DNA from: a virus
Virus record (IMG/VR): IMGVR_UViG_3300033388_007161
Coordinates: 1 to 48,871 of that record
Length of the DNA: 48,871 nt
Reading direction: 5' to 3' (one strand)
Positions 30,606-38,607 of this stretch are shown here, piece by piece. Numbering within the stretch: position 1 is the stretch's first letter; every line of letters starts with the position of its first letter. Below the pieces are notes generated by a model. The model was not told the origin of the DNA and ran no database searches. It saw nothing but the letters and a program-made list of their open reading frames with translations. The position numbers and the translations under genes are program-made.

Positions 30606-30773
30606 TCATTTGAAAATCCTCTCCTCTCCTTTTACGGCCTGCTGATGGCGGAGCTTTACCCAGATTGGATATTCATCGCCGCAACTAAGACAAACCGCAA
30701 TTTCATCGAAAATAGCATGATCAATCCAGCCCCGACATTTGAAGCAATAAAACTTTCTTGTCTTTCTTTTCAT
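30606..30773 (-). CDS. 55-aa zinc-ribbon protein
   Basis: ATG 30773 overlaps the stop of the nuclease gene (ATGA). The product starts MKRKTRKFYCFKCRGWIDHA and has a second pair CLSC, giving a four-cysteine zinc ribbon, then a basic C terminus. It is the last gene before the terminator. Likely a small nucleic-acid or protein-binding factor. Confidence 0.72.
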   Translation of the reverse strand: MKRKTRKFYCFKCRGWIDHAIFDEIAVCLSCGDEYPIWVKLRHQQAVKGEERIFK

Positions 30774-31735
30774 TTTCCTATCCTTTCTATCTTTACCACA
30801 AAATATGGCTTCTTTTCAACATATTTCTTTTTGATTTCATCAGGAATATTGTAATGGGTCCGCTCGTATTCTTTTGTCTCAATTTTCCAATCACCGATGA
30901 TTGTATTTTTACCTTTCAGTTCTTCTTTTATTTCCTTGTCAAGTTCCTGGAATTCTTTGGCCACAGGTCGCAATTCTTCCCAGCGAGTGAGTTTTGCTTC
31001 GAGTTCTTCATTGCTGAGCAGATCAAAACCTTCGCCAAAATCTTTATCTGGGAAACACGAGGTCCGGGCAAATCCGCATCTTTTACATTCTTCGCAAGGT
31101 TCAACCGGTGGAAGTTCATTTCTGGCCACATAATCATTCACTTTTTCAAGTTTCTGAAGGATAGATTCCGTATATTCCAGATTTTCGTCGGTGAGGCGGA
31201 AATTCTTCTGGCAGAGTTCTCCGGTAGCTTTGTTTTTGAAGATTATAATCCCTTCTTCTTTCCCATCCATGAGCATGTATAGGAGAATCTGAGCGGGATA
31301 TCTTCTCACCCAGATATATTTGGATTTCAGCATTTCTTCAGGAGAAATTTTTTTGATGGCTTGAAATACATTTGGGGAGCAAGATTTAATTTCAAGAGGG
31401 ATAAAAAGTGGTTTCCCATCTTGCTCGATTCGAATTTTAGCGTCTATGTGGCCAGAGAGCTGAAATTTTTTCCATTCAAAAGGTCGCTGTTGTTCAACGA
31501 GGGTATATCCCGCCTCTCGAAGTTTCTGAAGAACTGCTTCTTCATGAAGGTTTCCCTCTTCGAATATCCGCTGAAGTAAAACATCATGGAGTTCTTTCAG
31601 CTCTGGATGAAGTCGAGAGAGGACGAGGAATCGAACACAAGGATGGCCCGCCTCGCTGGCTCGATTCGAAGGATGAGGATATTGCTTTATCTTTCGCCGG
31701 TAGACTTTATCCACCGCTTCGACAATATTTATCAT
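30770..31735 (-). CDS. Cas4/RecB-like exonuclease
   Basis: Start at ATG 31735 after AGAGGAGG; an in-frame start at 31765 overlaps the previous gene. About 321 residues. The N-terminal HPCVRF cysteine (C33), the nuclease core GHID (95-98) and LEIKS (E115-K117), and a C-terminal CEECKRCGFARTSC cluster match the four-cysteine iron-sulfur Cas4-like PD-(D/E)xK nucleases. With the adjacent annealing-type protein it likely forms a recombination pair. Confidence 0.85.
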   Translation of the reverse strand: MINIVEAVDKVYRRKIKQYPHPSNRASEAGHPCVRFLVLSRLHPELKELHDVLLQRIFEEGNLHEEAVLQKLREAGYTLVEQQRPFEWKKFQLSGHIDAKIRIEQDGKPLFIPLEIKSCSPNVFQAIKKISPEEMLKSKYIWVRRYPAQILLYMLMDGKEEGIIIFKNKATGELCQKNFRLTDENLEYTESILQKLEKVNDYVARNELPPVEPCEECKRCGFARTSCFPDKDFGEGFDLLSNEELEAKLTRWEELRPVAKEFQELDKEIKEELKGKNTIIGDWKIETKEYERTHYNIPDEIKKKYVEKKPYFVVKIERIGK

Positions 31736-32178
31736 TCTAATGCCTCCTCTTGAATTCCTAAACAAGCCGGATCAACAATAGCCTCTTTTTTTGTGACTTC
31801 CTTATATTCAATCTTACAACTTTTCGGTTGAAATAATCGAACTTCAATAGGAAGTGTAATTCCATCTTTTTGATAAGTTGCTTCTGTAAGAAGACAAAAG
31901 ACAACATCACCAACAACCCATGGTTTTCTTTTTACATTTTCTTTTCCTAGGATTTTTTCTAAAAAGGAACTGATAACTCGAAACTCTAAATCACCCATTG
32001 ATTTTTCATCATCAAATTTAGAAATCAAATATCCATCCCATTCAAGAACATAACCTGTTTTCCACCCTTCTGGTAATATTTGCTTCAATTTTTCATCAAC
32101 TTGTGCGGCTAGCTCTATTCTTTTTAATGTTTTCTCATGCCTTTCTTTTGCTTCTTTTATGGCTTCTTGTTTATTCAT
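31732..32178 (-). CDS. 148-aa protein of the recombination operon, unknown
   Basis: A helical N terminus (KQEAIKEAKERHEKTLKRIEL) is followed by a beta-rich body with GWKTGYVLEWDGYL and KPWVVGDVVFCLL. It sits between the annealing-type protein and the nuclease with overlapping stops and starts. An accessory recombination or single-strand binding role is possible. No family could be named. Confidence 0.62.
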   Translation of the reverse strand: MNKQEAIKEAKERHEKTLKRIELAAQVDEKLKQILPEGWKTGYVLEWDGYLISKFDDEKSMGDLEFRVISSFLEKILGKENVKRKPWVVGDVVFCLLTEATYQKDGITLPIEVRLFQPKSCKIEYKEVTKKEAIVDPACLGIQEEALE

Positions 32179-33098
32179 TTCTCACTCTCCTCAAAAAGGG
32201 ATTTTTCTTCTTCCTCGGGTTCAATCCCTACTTCTATTTCCCATGCTTTCTTGATTTTTCCATATGTGACTTGAATCCATTTTTCAGATTTCAAATCTTC
32301 AAGCGACTTAGCATAATAGGTTTTTTCTTTTCCGTTTTTAGTGGTAGTAACTTTTGAGTATTCCTCAAGAAGTGCAAGAGCTTGAGCTTCATCTCCAAGA
32401 GCTAAATCCATAAGCATCTTCCAGATTTTCTCTCGAAGTTCAAGAGCTTGAGGACTAAGGGCCCTCTCAGTCTTCTTTTTTGCGGTTTTGTATTCGATTT
32501 TCTGGATTCTGGATGTATTTAGCCCGGCTTTTTTCAGGTCATCGAAAGTAACCGACATGAGCCCAACCAGTCGCTTAATGAGACGATTATGAAGATTCGT
32601 GACCGCCTTCCTTCGAATATTCGCCACATCAACTTCTTCAATTGGAATGAACTTGCCGTCTTTCCGCGCGAAAAGTTTATCTCTCTGTGTGCAAACCCCG
32701 ACATCTTCAACTGTTCGATTCAGCTTCTTTGAATGGGCCCTTCCGGTGGCGATAAAACCAAAATAGCGACCCTTCATATCTTCGTACCATTCCTGTTTCA
32801 CCCGAACATCAGTAATATCCACCCCCCAGGCAATAGCAATGTTTTCAGCTCCTCGATCCATGAGATACGGGTTTCCATCCTGATTAATCCAATCCTCCTC
32901 TTTGGTGAGCTTCAGGGAAACAATTTTGACCCTGTTAAATAGTTCGATATTTTTCTCAAGTTGCTGGATTTCTTCCTCAATCTGTCGGGAGTCGAGTTTT
33001 ACGGCAGGGATGTTTACTATTCCGCCGTTCTGCTCAGCAACTTCAATGATTTCTCCCTGAGCTTCTTCCTTTGTGATTTTTTCCCTGGCATTAGTCAT
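32175..33098 (-). CDS. Putative single-strand annealing recombinase
   Basis: This 307-residue protein has a central region KLTKEEDWINQDGNPYLMDR then AENIAIAWGV, followed by a GFIATGRA strand, AVTNLHNRLIKRL and a charged C-terminal region. Phage proteins with this arrangement, next to an exonuclease, act as Redbeta/RecT/Erf-type annealing proteins. Exact family not certain. AAGGAGG lies five bases before ATG 33098. Confidence 0.6.
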   Translation of the reverse strand: MTNAREKITKEEAQGEIIEVAEQNGGIVNIPAVKLDSRQIEEEIQQLEKNIELFNRVKIVSLKLTKEEDWINQDGNPYLMDRGAENIAIAWGVDITDVRVKQEWYEDMKGRYFGFIATGRAHSKKLNRTVEDVGVCTQRDKLFARKDGKFIPIEEVDVANIRRKAVTNLHNRLIKRLVGLMSVTFDDLKKAGLNTSRIQKIEYKTAKKKTERALSPQALELREKIWKMLMDLALGDEAQALALLEEYSKVTTTKNGKEKTYYAKSLEDLKSEKWIQVTYGKIKKAWEIEVGIEPEEEEKSLFEESEK

Positions 33099-33099
33099 G

Positions 33100-33318
33100 T
33101 TAGACCTCCTTTTCTAAATTTTGAAATACAAACCAGCCTTTTTTGAAATTGTAATGGCTGAGATGTATACAACCAGAAATGAGGAATGTCCCATAGGTGG
33201 TCCCGATATCCAGAGCCTGGATAAATTCTGGATCGGGAGATTCAATATAAAGGACCCTTTTCCCACAGTACGGACACCAATCCTCAGCGTAAAAAACGTC
33301 AATAGATTTTCTTTTTAT
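33100..33318 (-). CDS. Zinc-ribbon small protein with probable AUA start codon
   Basis: The 72-residue frame after the repressor has no ATG, GTG or TTG near its start, but ATA at 33318 lies four bases after a perfect AGGAGG (33323-33328). The product includes AEDWCPYCGKRVLYIES and SGCIHLSHYNF, a zinc-binding layout, and ends in AAGGAGG for the next gene. Coding character and tight spacing argue for translation from the rare codon AUA. Error or real near-cognate start needs checking. Confidence 0.6.
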   Translation of the reverse strand: MKRKSIDVFYAEDWCPYCGKRVLYIESPDPEFIQALDIGTTYGTFLISGCIHLSHYNFKKGWFVFQNLEKEV

Positions 33319-33326
33319 TTTTCCTC

Positions 33327-33548
33327 CTAAAAAAGAAGATTCTCCAGGGGAATGCCTGTTTTCTTGTTAATTTTTCTGGCTATCTTTTTTCCAAAACGAT
33401 ATTTTCCATTTAGAAAGAGAGAAATATAAGATTCAGATATTCCTAGAAAACGAGCTAAATCTCTTTGGGTTTTGAACCTATGAATAGTCATAAATTCCTC
33501 AAGGGTCTTTGGTTGATTGATTTTCTTGAAGACGCCTAAAATTTTCAT
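33327..33548 (-). CDS. Xre/Cro-type repressor
   Basis: This 73-residue protein has a helix-turn-helix at about 25-60 (TQRDLARFLGISESYISLFL). It starts at ATG 33548 only about nine bases after the -10 TATATT, so the messenger is probably leaderless like lambda cI from its maintenance promoter. It faces the rightward operon across the switch region and likely represses one or both promoters. No cleavage domain is present, so induction is by another means. Confidence 0.82.
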   Translation of the reverse strand: MKILGVFKKINQPKTLEEFMTIHRFKTQRDLARFLGISESYISLFLNGKYRFGKKIARKINKKTGIPLENLLF

Positions 33549-33589
33549 TGCAATATTAATATAAGAAAAATCTTGCGGCTTGTCAAGCC
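33546..33589 (-). promoter_or_regulatory. Leftward promoter of repressor and early operon, with operator
   Basis: TTGACA (33586-33581), 17-base spacer, TATATT (33563-33558). Start point falls near 33551. The -35 is inside a 13-base palindrome GGCTTGTCAAGCC (33577-33589), a candidate operator. Confidence 0.75.
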
Positions 33590-33800
33590 CGTTTTTAAAA
33601 AAGAATTTAAAACATTTGAAACTTCATGAGTTAAAAAGAAATCAGGGAATTTAATAGAATATAAAACAAAGAACCCATCAAATAATAAAGAGGATTCTAA
33701 TTTCTGGCGAAAAAACTAATGAAATTGCACATTGTTTGTGCAGAATTTCAAAAAATTTAAAAAAAATTTCAAAAAATTTCAAATTTTTTTAAAAAAATAC
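33590..33800. promoter_or_regulatory. Switch spacer with operator-like repeat and A-tracts
   Basis: About 210 gene-free bases between divergent promoters. An inverted repeat TGCACA/TGTGCA lies at 33726-33742, followed by about 55 bases of phased A- and T-tracts (33744-33799, TTTCAAAAAATTT repeated), a strong sign of bent DNA or a promoter UP element just upstream of the rightward -35. Confidence 0.6.
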
Positions 33801-33829
33801 TTGACAAACGGCATATTTTGGCGTATATT
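33801..33829 (+). promoter_or_regulatory. Rightward promoter
   Basis: A perfect TTGACA at 33801-33806, a 17-base spacer and TATATT at 33824-33829, identical in layout to the leftward promoter. CTTGACAA is shared by both -35 regions, a possible repressor half-site. Start point near 33836, ahead of AAAGGAG and ATG 33869. Confidence 0.8.
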
Positions 33830-33868
33830 ATATATAGAAAGATGAGAGAAAAAAGAAAGGAGAAAAAA

Positions 33869-34297
33869 ATGAGAGAAAAGAAACAAATCATCTTAGGGTC
33901 TTTCTCGGTGGTCCGGGAGACGGAGAAGGCTTACCTTCTTCGTTTCGAGGGGACTTCTCGGGATTCTTGGGGTGGGCTGTTCTACTCCAGGAAAGACGAG
34001 GAGTTCTGGGCCCCCAAATCCGCCATCGAGAAAATTGGTGACGGCTACATCGTCGCTCGGTGGTGGAAGCTCCGAGACGGCGACCCCGCTCTCGACAGCA
34101 CCCGCTGGCCAGGGCGGAAGGCTATCATCTCCATCGACCCTCAGGTTCGAGACTATGAGGGTCTCCTGAGGATGGGCGATTATGAGCTCATTCTTTTTGA
34201 GAGGGCGATGGAGCGAGAGGTAGAACTCCCCGTCGAGGAAACTCGGCAGGGAGTAAAGGTTTTCTTCCCTGCCTCTCTTGTGGAGGAGCTGAGATGA
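33869..34297 (+). CDS. GC-rich first gene of rightward operon, unknown
   Basis: Start at ATG 33869 six bases after AAAGGAG; an upstream frame start would lie inside the promoter. The 142-residue product has strands (IILGSFSVVRETEKAYLLRF), tryptophan-rich parts (FWAPKSAIEK, ARWWKLRDG) and a C-terminal helix. Its base composition is far more GC-rich than its neighbours, suggesting recent acquisition. Unknown role. Position suits an early or host-takeover protein. Confidence 0.68.
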   Translation: MREKKQIILGSFSVVRETEKAYLLRFEGTSRDSWGGLFYSRKDEEFWAPKSAIEKIGDGYIVARWWKLRDGDPALDSTRWPGRKAIISIDPQVRDYEGLLRMGDYELILFERAMEREVELPVEETRQGVKVFFPASLVEELR

Positions 34298-34476
34298 TGA
34301 TCAAAATAAAAAAACAAGGCAAAAATGAATTAGTAAAATTGAATGATGAATATCTGGTTTTAGAATATTTGGGACCCGGAGAATTTGGAAGTCGTTTTTT
34401 AGTACATACTTTCCATTATAGAGAAGACGCTCTTCACTTCTGGTGGCGGTTATTTGGTCGAAATACCCGGTCATAA
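34294..34476 (+). CDS. 60-aa protein of the rightward operon, unknown
   Basis: It overlaps the previous stop. The product has beta strands (KNELVKLNDEYLVLEYLGPG) and ends with aromatic residues (DALHFWWRLFG). It returns to the AT-rich composition of the phage. No family recognised. Confidence 0.6.
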   Translation: MMIKIKKQGKNELVKLNDEYLVLEYLGPGEFGSRFLVHTFHYREDALHFWWRLFGRNTRS

Positions 34477-34552
34477 ATGGCTGGGTATCTCTCCAGGGTG
34501 GCCTCCTGGGGACTGATGAGACAGGCCAAAAAAAATTTAAGGAGGTTTTACA

Positions 34553-34918
34553 ATGATGAGAAAAACCTGGAAACTTCGGAAATTCTTGGCAAGGAAAATT
34601 TTTCCAGAAGTTTTTAGGGGTATGGAGGCAGAAGGCTTAGTTTTTTACGGCGAAGAAAAAGAAAAGCAATGGAGAGAGTATGGACATTACCACGTTATTT
34701 TCTGCTATTGGGAAGATGATCCCCCCAGCGAAACTGAATTAGAAGATTACATTTTTTGGTCAAAAAAAGAGGCCAAGAGAGCGAAAAAGAGGCTCGAAAA
34801 GGAGAAGAAGGATCTGCTGGAAGACAATAAATACTATGTGGAGCTGAGAGAGTGTAATAACGAGAACTGTATTGGCGATAACGAGGAAGGTCCAGGGACT
34901 TACAGCAAGTGGCAATAG
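34553..34918 (+). CDS. 121-aa charged protein of the rightward operon, unknown
   Basis: AAGGAGG lies seven bases before ATG 34553. The product has a basic N terminus, a central HYHVIFCYWEDDPPSETELE, a long charged helix (KKEAKRAKKRLEKEKKD) and a C-terminal ECNNENC pair. It could be a small nucleic-acid-binding or antirepressor-like protein, but no motif proves it. Confidence 0.6.
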   Translation: MMRKTWKLRKFLARKIFPEVFRGMEAEGLVFYGEEKEKQWREYGHYHVIFCYWEDDPPSETELEDYIFWSKKEAKRAKKRLEKEKKDLLEDNKYYVELRECNNENCIGDNEEGPGTYSKWQ

Positions 34919-34926
34919 AGGTTATA

Positions 34927-35403
34927 ATGAGAAGAAGAATATCTCTTGAAACTCTCAGGGAAAACCTCAGGGATGCCATCGGGAACATGGCTCAATCTAC
35001 ATGGCCATTACCGGCTGATCTTTTTGTGGAGTGGCTGGTAAAGTATCCAAACCAATCCTATGAGACATTGGGATTGTTTCGGGATTGGCTCGAAAGGAAC
35101 AACTGGATTGTGAGGGGTGCTGAAGAAGAAGGAAAGGAAAGTTGGCGTTGGGATAGTTATCTCCCTAATGATTTTGTAGATTTCGCCCAAAATTGGGTAG
35201 AGGAGTCAGAAAGGTGGGGTTACTATCTATATTGTTTGAGGTTTTTGAAGGAAAGACTGAATCTCACCTATGAAGAAATGGCGAGAAAGGCGGGTATTTC
35301 GTATAGGACATTATTTCGATGGTTGAAAGAAGAGTCCTCAAAACCCTCCAAAATGGCGATGCGATTGATTGAGGATTACCTGAGACAAATTCGAATTCCC
35401 TAG
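34927..35403 (+). CDS. Rightward helix-turn-helix regulator
   Basis: Start at ATG 34927, preceded by AGAGG; an in-frame upstream ATG at 34909 overlaps the preceding gene. About 158 residues. The first 100 are a tryptophan-rich unknown domain and the last 50 a helix-turn-helix (YEEMARKAGISYRTLFRWLK) with tail. It ends at a terminator. It likely acts opposite to the repressor, Cro-like or as an antirepressor. Confidence 0.72.
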   Translation: MRRRISLETLRENLRDAIGNMAQSTWPLPADLFVEWLVKYPNQSYETLGLFRDWLERNNWIVRGAEEEGKESWRWDSYLPNDFVDFAQNWVEESERWGYYLYCLRFLKERLNLTYEEMARKAGISYRTLFRWLKEESSKPSKMAMRLIEDYLRQIRIP

Positions 35404-35415
35404 CCCTATTTTTTT

Positions 35416-35451
35416 ATCCCCGGGGTCTTTTGATTCCCGGGGATTTTTTTT
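35416..35451 (+). terminator. Rho-independent terminator of rightward operon
   Basis: ATCCCCGGG (35416-35424) pairs perfectly with CCCGGGGAT (35436-35444) around an 11-base loop, followed by a run of T to 35451. The minus strand side is followed by A, so it works only rightward. Confidence 0.92.
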
Positions 35452-36715
35452 ATCCCTCCATTATTTTCTCAACCGCCATTTTGATGGCTTTAAGCTCGGG
35501 TAATTTATTCAATTTATAATCAACTCCAAATTTTCGAGCTTCTTCTCGAGTAATTCCTTCAATAGCACAATGTTTCCAGAAACTCATATTAGGGACATCG
35601 GTTTTCCTTGCCCATGCACCGGCGGACATAATAATCCAGCCACCACCGCCAGCCACATAGTCAGTTATAAGTCCACTCATCATATCCCAGCTAGCTGGCC
35701 TTGAAAAATTGGGATTCCAGGAATATCCGCGCAGGCCCCGGCCGATTAGCCTTTCATCCCAGGTTGAGGCCCCATCTGAATCAGAGATGATCCGCCGTCC
35801 ATAAGGTCCGTAAAAATATTTTTGAAACTCACATCCTTTTTGGTGAAAACGAGTAAATGCCCAGACGGTATTTACCGCATGTCGAGAATACAAAACTTTT
35901 TTCCATCGCTTCAGCCATTTTAACACAATAGAGCTATCAATATGTTCAATCATAATCCGTTTTTGAGGAAGCCGCAGGTCTTTGGTCATAAAATTAATAA
36001 TATCAATTAGCCAGCTATCTAGAATATTGGGATTTACCCCTTGCGGCTCATTAATAACTTCCCAGATAACACGGGGATTATCGAATTCTTTCACTATGGC
36101 TCGGACGTAGTCTTTGAAAATCGTCCGAACAGTTTGACTTGTAAAAAATCGTCTGTAATCATCCGATAAATTCAAATAATTTCGACTCCACATCGTCCAT
36201 TTGTAGCGAGGACTTTTGATTCCAGAGGCCAGGCAAATTATCGTCTTGATATCTCTCTTGTGAAAACAATCGAGGCGGTGGTGCATTTCATCTTTATATT
36301 CTTCATTCAGCTCAAGAATCCCCTGGCTGTTATATTTGAAAATAAATTTTCCCTTGTGTTTGGGTAGAGGGTGAAAAAGGGATACAAAACAGTTTTTGTC
36401 TTCCAAGCAATACGCAAAAAGGCGAATAGCGTTGATGCCGTGCTTTGCCAGAAGTTCAGCCGCATTATCAAAATTTTTGAAATTCCAGCTCGAGCCATCT
36501 TTGAAGGGAATTACAAAACCATGTAAATCCCAGGGCACATACCCAACCATGAAATCTTTGTAAGGGAAAATCGTCTTGGTATATTTCTTTTTTGGTTTTG
36601 GCTTTGGTTTGGGTTTTTCTTCTTTATATGAATCTGTAGAATATTTCTTTTTTAATAATATTTTCCAGATTTGTATAATTTTGTCGAAGATAAATTTTAA
36701 GATTTTTCTAATCAT
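35450..36715 (-). CDS. GH5-like glycoside hydrolase fold protein with membrane-like N terminus
   Basis: This 421-residue protein has a hydrophobic, basic N-terminal helix (about 1-25), a lysine-proline linker (KPKPKPK), and a (beta/alpha)8 domain with DNPRVIWEVINEPQG, the family-5 acid/base signature (E in NEP), about residue 220. At the place where the second catalytic glutamate would be expected lies SDSDGAS, so activity is uncertain. It is last in the tail operon. It may degrade host polysaccharide as part of the tail tip or act at lysis. Confidence 0.72.
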   Translation of the reverse strand: MIRKILKFIFDKIIQIWKILLKKKYSTDSYKEEKPKPKPKPKKKYTKTIFPYKDFMVGYVPWDLHGFVIPFKDGSSWNFKNFDNAAELLAKHGINAIRLFAYCLEDKNCFVSLFHPLPKHKGKFIFKYNSQGILELNEEYKDEMHHRLDCFHKRDIKTIICLASGIKSPRYKWTMWSRNYLNLSDDYRRFFTSQTVRTIFKDYVRAIVKEFDNPRVIWEVINEPQGVNPNILDSWLIDIINFMTKDLRLPQKRIMIEHIDSSIVLKWLKRWKKVLYSRHAVNTVWAFTRFHQKGCEFQKYFYGPYGRRIISDSDGASTWDERLIGRGLRGYSWNPNFSRPASWDMMSGLITDYVAGGGGWIIMSAGAWARKTDVPNMSFWKHCAIEGITREEARKFGVDYKLNKLPELKAIKMAVEKIMEG

Positions 36716-36750
36716 TTTTCTTCCTTTTGGGTGGCTTTTTGTTTTGGGGG

Positions 36751-36960
36751 TTATTCCACCTTCTCAAAATACTCTCCATCTTTCGAGAGTCGCCAAGTCT
36801 CTTTTTCTATGTCAATCCCCAGCTCCAAAGCCACAGTCTCAATCGCCCGCTGAAGCTCCGCCTGCTTTTGCTCAGCCAATCGGACTGCATTTTGTACTAT
36901 TAGCCTTTTCAGCCTCAGAAGCTCTCTCTGGCTCTCCATGAGTTTTATTTTCTGGGTCAT
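36751..36960 (-). CDS. 69-aa coiled-coil protein after fibre gene
   Basis: The first 45 residues form a heptad-rich helix (LMESQRELLRLKRLIVQNAV, QKQAELQRAI), followed by a small C-terminal beta region (WRLSKDGEYFEKVE). Such short proteins follow tail fibre genes and may bind as chaperones. Unknown. Confidence 0.65.
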   Translation of the reverse strand: MTQKIKLMESQRELLRLKRLIVQNAVRLAEQKQAELQRAIETVALELGIDIEKETWRLSKDGEYFEKVE

Positions 36961-36979
36961 TTCATTACTCCTCTACTTG

Positions 36980-38593
36980 CTAAGTTATTAGCCAAGCTGA
37001 CCTAATAACAATATTTTTATTTGTTGCCACTTTATTCTGAATCTGATAAACAATCCTTCCATTATACATATCGGTTGGTAAATTGGTAGAAATTGTAGCC
37101 TCCAAAGAACCATCTATATAAAATTTTATTTCGGTGTCATCGAGGACAAAACTCAGACTATGATGTCTCCACGCATCCGTCCAAGTTACCCCCGTCGAAA
37201 CATTCGTTGAATTTGTTCCGTCTGCCACATGAGCATAGATTGTTCCCCCACTTACCTTAAATCCAATCATTCGAGTGGTATCTGTAATAGTCGAGGATGA
37301 ATTAGATATCCCCAAAAAAAGAATAGCATCCCCCAAGCCAGATGCACCGCTTTGGGCAATCACTGAAAAATACCTATCTGTAATTCCAGAAATAAAACCC
37401 CTTGCAAAACCCCCAGAATATATTCGTGCTATACTATCTGTAGTTGTCCCGGTATGCATATCAATCTTGAACTCAACTGAAACTACCGCAGACCCCGATG
37501 TGGAAATAGTCCATCCATCTGAATTTGGTAAAATAAATGGAATGTAAGTAAGTCCCCTTTTTATAAACCAAGATGGAATAAAATAAAAACCTATATCATT
37601 TTGGATAATATCATCAACACCTGTTAAATTCTGCCCATTCCAATCAAAAGCCGAACTCGCCTTCCCTGAAAGCTGAGCCAGAATCTCGGCATCCGTCCGG
37701 CTTTCTAGCCCCGAAGATGTTGCTCGGACAAGATTGCCCGCAGTAAGCCCCGAGGCTTGGTCAACTTGGAGAATATCATCGTCATCTATGCCAATCTCGT
37801 CTCGCTTGATATAGATATTATTCAATACCTCGGTGCTTGTGGGGATTTCCCAACGACTTCCCGAAATACCCTGGTAGTAAAGTCTCACTGTTGGGTCATT
37901 GCCACTCCCTGTCACCGAGGCATAGAATTTTCCGACTATCCGACTGCCTGTATCGGGAGTATAATCTGAGTCCAAAACCAGAGGCACTATGTGGCTTGTT
38001 TTTACGCCTGTATCCAGCTCGTTGCTTTCCGATGAGGTGGCTATAAGGACTTCTGAAGTATCGGTTTTTCTTTCATAAAGCTCCCAGTAAAGCCGCAAGG
38101 TTTTTGTGCCTGACACTTTTTCAGCAAAGATAAACCAGTCATATATACCCCGAAGTAGTTTCGCTGGTGCCTCTCCGACATCTGAGATCCATGTTCCAAG
38201 AAGCTGGCCATCGGTCACCCCTGATGCCTCGACATATGTTTCTGAGCCAGCCGAGGGAGTAAGAGAGCAAATCTTGTAACCCGTATCGCCATCGGTATCG
38301 TCGGTCATGTAATAGGCCGCTCCAATGGCTGTTACTGCCCAATCTACATAACCTTTGTTGACGAATTGTTTTAAGTCTGAGAAAGCATCATATTCTTGGT
38401 CGAGGAAAGGAATGCCGTTTACGATTGTTTGGGGTGTGGTTTGGTCAAGGATAAGAGCTTCGCCTGCTGTGGAAGAAGTTACCCCTCCACTACCCAAAGC
38501 TAGCATGCGGAGAGACTGGAGGCGTTTTTCAAGTCGCATCGTAAACGATTCAAACTCATCACGCCTTAAAAATATTTTTCCTGTGCCAGCCAT
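36980..38593 (-). CDS. Tail fibre / receptor-binding protein with LamG-like C terminus
   Basis: This 537-residue protein has an N-terminal coiled coil (FESFTMRLEKRLQSL), a beta-rich central body with repeated Y-D-W-A and SG-rich strands (about 60-350), and a C-terminal lectin-like sandwich (about 365-537; SVEFKIDMHTGTTTDSIARI, WRHHSLSFVLDDTEIKFYID). The last part is concanavalin/LamG-like and likely binds host sugars. Gene order and composition support a fibre. Confidence 0.78.
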   Translation of the reverse strand: MAGTGKIFLRRDEFESFTMRLEKRLQSLRMLALGSGGVTSSTAGEALILDQTTPQTIVNGIPFLDQEYDAFSDLKQFVNKGYVDWAVTAIGAAYYMTDDTDGDTGYKICSLTPSAGSETYVEASGVTDGQLLGTWISDVGEAPAKLLRGIYDWFIFAEKVSGTKTLRLYWELYERKTDTSEVLIATSSESNELDTGVKTSHIVPLVLDSDYTPDTGSRIVGKFYASVTGSGNDPTVRLYYQGISGSRWEIPTSTEVLNNIYIKRDEIGIDDDDILQVDQASGLTAGNLVRATSSGLESRTDAEILAQLSGKASSAFDWNGQNLTGVDDIIQNDIGFYFIPSWFIKRGLTYIPFILPNSDGWTISTSGSAVVSVEFKIDMHTGTTTDSIARIYSGGFARGFISGITDRYFSVIAQSGASGLGDAILFLGISNSSSTITDTTRMIGFKVSGGTIYAHVADGTNSTNVSTGVTWTDAWRHHSLSFVLDDTEIKFYIDGSLEATISTNLPTDMYNGRIVYQIQNKVATNKNIVIRSAWLIT

Positions 38594-38607
38594 GTTTTTA
38601 TTCCCCC

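Noticed and set aside
34500-34530. CTGATGAG in a hairpin as a hammerhead ribozyme
   Set aside because: The GAAA strand and cleavage site of the core are missing. The stem GGCCT/AGGCC is followed by A-rich sequence, so it is not a terminator either.
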